Shown piece by piece: positions 63,583 to 64,000 of a stretch of 64,000 nt of DNA. Position 1 is the stretch's first letter, and each line of letters starts with the position of its first letter. The notes beneath the pieces are model-generated. The model was not told the origin of the DNA. It was given only the letters and a program-made list of their open reading frames with translations, and searched no databases. The DNA is from Vigna angularis (Eukaryota > Streptophyta > Magnoliopsida > Fabales > Fabaceae). Both the position numbers and the translations under genes were made by a program. The stretch is from NCBI RefSeq assembly GCF_016808095.1, contig NC_068972.1:24234289-24298288 (forward strand), in the 5' to 3' direction.

Positions 63583-64000
63583 TATTCAAGCAAGTAAATA
63601 TAACCCTAAACCAACATAATGCAACCAAAATACCAGATAATGCAGCAAATATAATTCCCTAACTTGCAAGAATGTACGAGGAGTAACAATAATAAAAATG
63701 GTAACAATAATCACAATATAGAACACCATCAATTTTAGCGTGGGAAAACCCTCTCAAATGTGAGAAGTAAAAACCTGCATCCACAAGCCATTCGATCAAG
63801 CTCCACTATGATCAATTATAAGTACAATAGAGTCTAATTAAAAGCATAAACAAGTGTCTACAACCAGCCAAAGCACCAAAGCAATAAAACTCTCAAAATT
63901 GAAGAACAAAGAGAAGAAAACATAAAAATAGAGCTATTGTGTGAGACCAATATCTCTAACTTCATACCTCCAATTAATAATCCGAACTGTCAAAATGAAA
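63583..64000. other. Leader and probable LTR side of the copia fragment
   Basis: Sequence upstream (minus direction) of the gag start, possibly the untranslated leader and LTR edge of the copia element, cut by the window end. No NLA exon recognised. Confidence 0.4.

Overview
The window reads as nuclear DNA of a dicot, most likely a phaseoloid legume (Vigna/Phaseolus type). The host genes have plant exon structures with GT/AG introns, the non-genic DNA is very AT-rich, and the copia gag, Tekay-like gypsy and Mutator termini look like families I know from legumes. The genus is an inference; no marker in the window settles it.

Three host genes are supported by spliced reading frames that stay in phase. 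(1) 13851-19219 (+): a 13-exon family GH1 beta-glucosidase of 523 residues, intact, but with the conserved NEP motif changed to SEP. (2) 33749-34735 (-): a 4-exon universal stress protein of 158 residues, intact. (3) 57171 to at least 62560 (+): an SPX-RING E3 ubiquitin ligase of the NLA/BAH1 type with five exons visible. Its third intron holds a complete-looking copia element, and its last exon is not in the window.

Almost everything else is mobile DNA, heavily nested. From left to right: a minus-strand copia-type element (39-7022) with gag but no protease, integrase or RT, carrying a second plant-transposon-like reading frame; a Mutator-like TIR element (7019-9710) with another inside it (8326-9627); a copia RT scrap (10380-10533); an hAT-like element with an 8-bp target duplication (10685-12601); after the GH1 gene, a decayed gypsy element (about 19290-26600) split by a 2.6-kb solo LTR and a 1-kb CACTA element; a CACTA element (28585-29861) containing a piece of the plastid gene ccsA; a short gypsy-derived element with two LTRs (30233-31160); an hAT MITE (31382-31819); a Pack-MULE (31873-33275) with a captured glutaredoxin-like gene fragment; then the stress-protein gene. 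Next come a 1.28-kb foldback (about 36400-37682), a 47-bp minisatellite, a deleted copia element (38704-41720) and a large gypsy element (41737 to about 56018). One LTR of that gypsy element contains a 5-kb non-autonomous element (42312-47331) primed by tRNA-Asp. The NLA gene and another copia gag fragment end the window.

Many insertions are dated relative to each other by nesting, and several have exact target-site duplications that can be read directly. The most noteworthy items are the plastid ccsA piece inside a CACTA transposon, the Pack-MULE with matched 137-bp ends and a 9-bp duplication, the gag-plus-second-ORF copia element, the SEP substitution in the beta-glucosidase, and the NLA gene loaded with retroelements.
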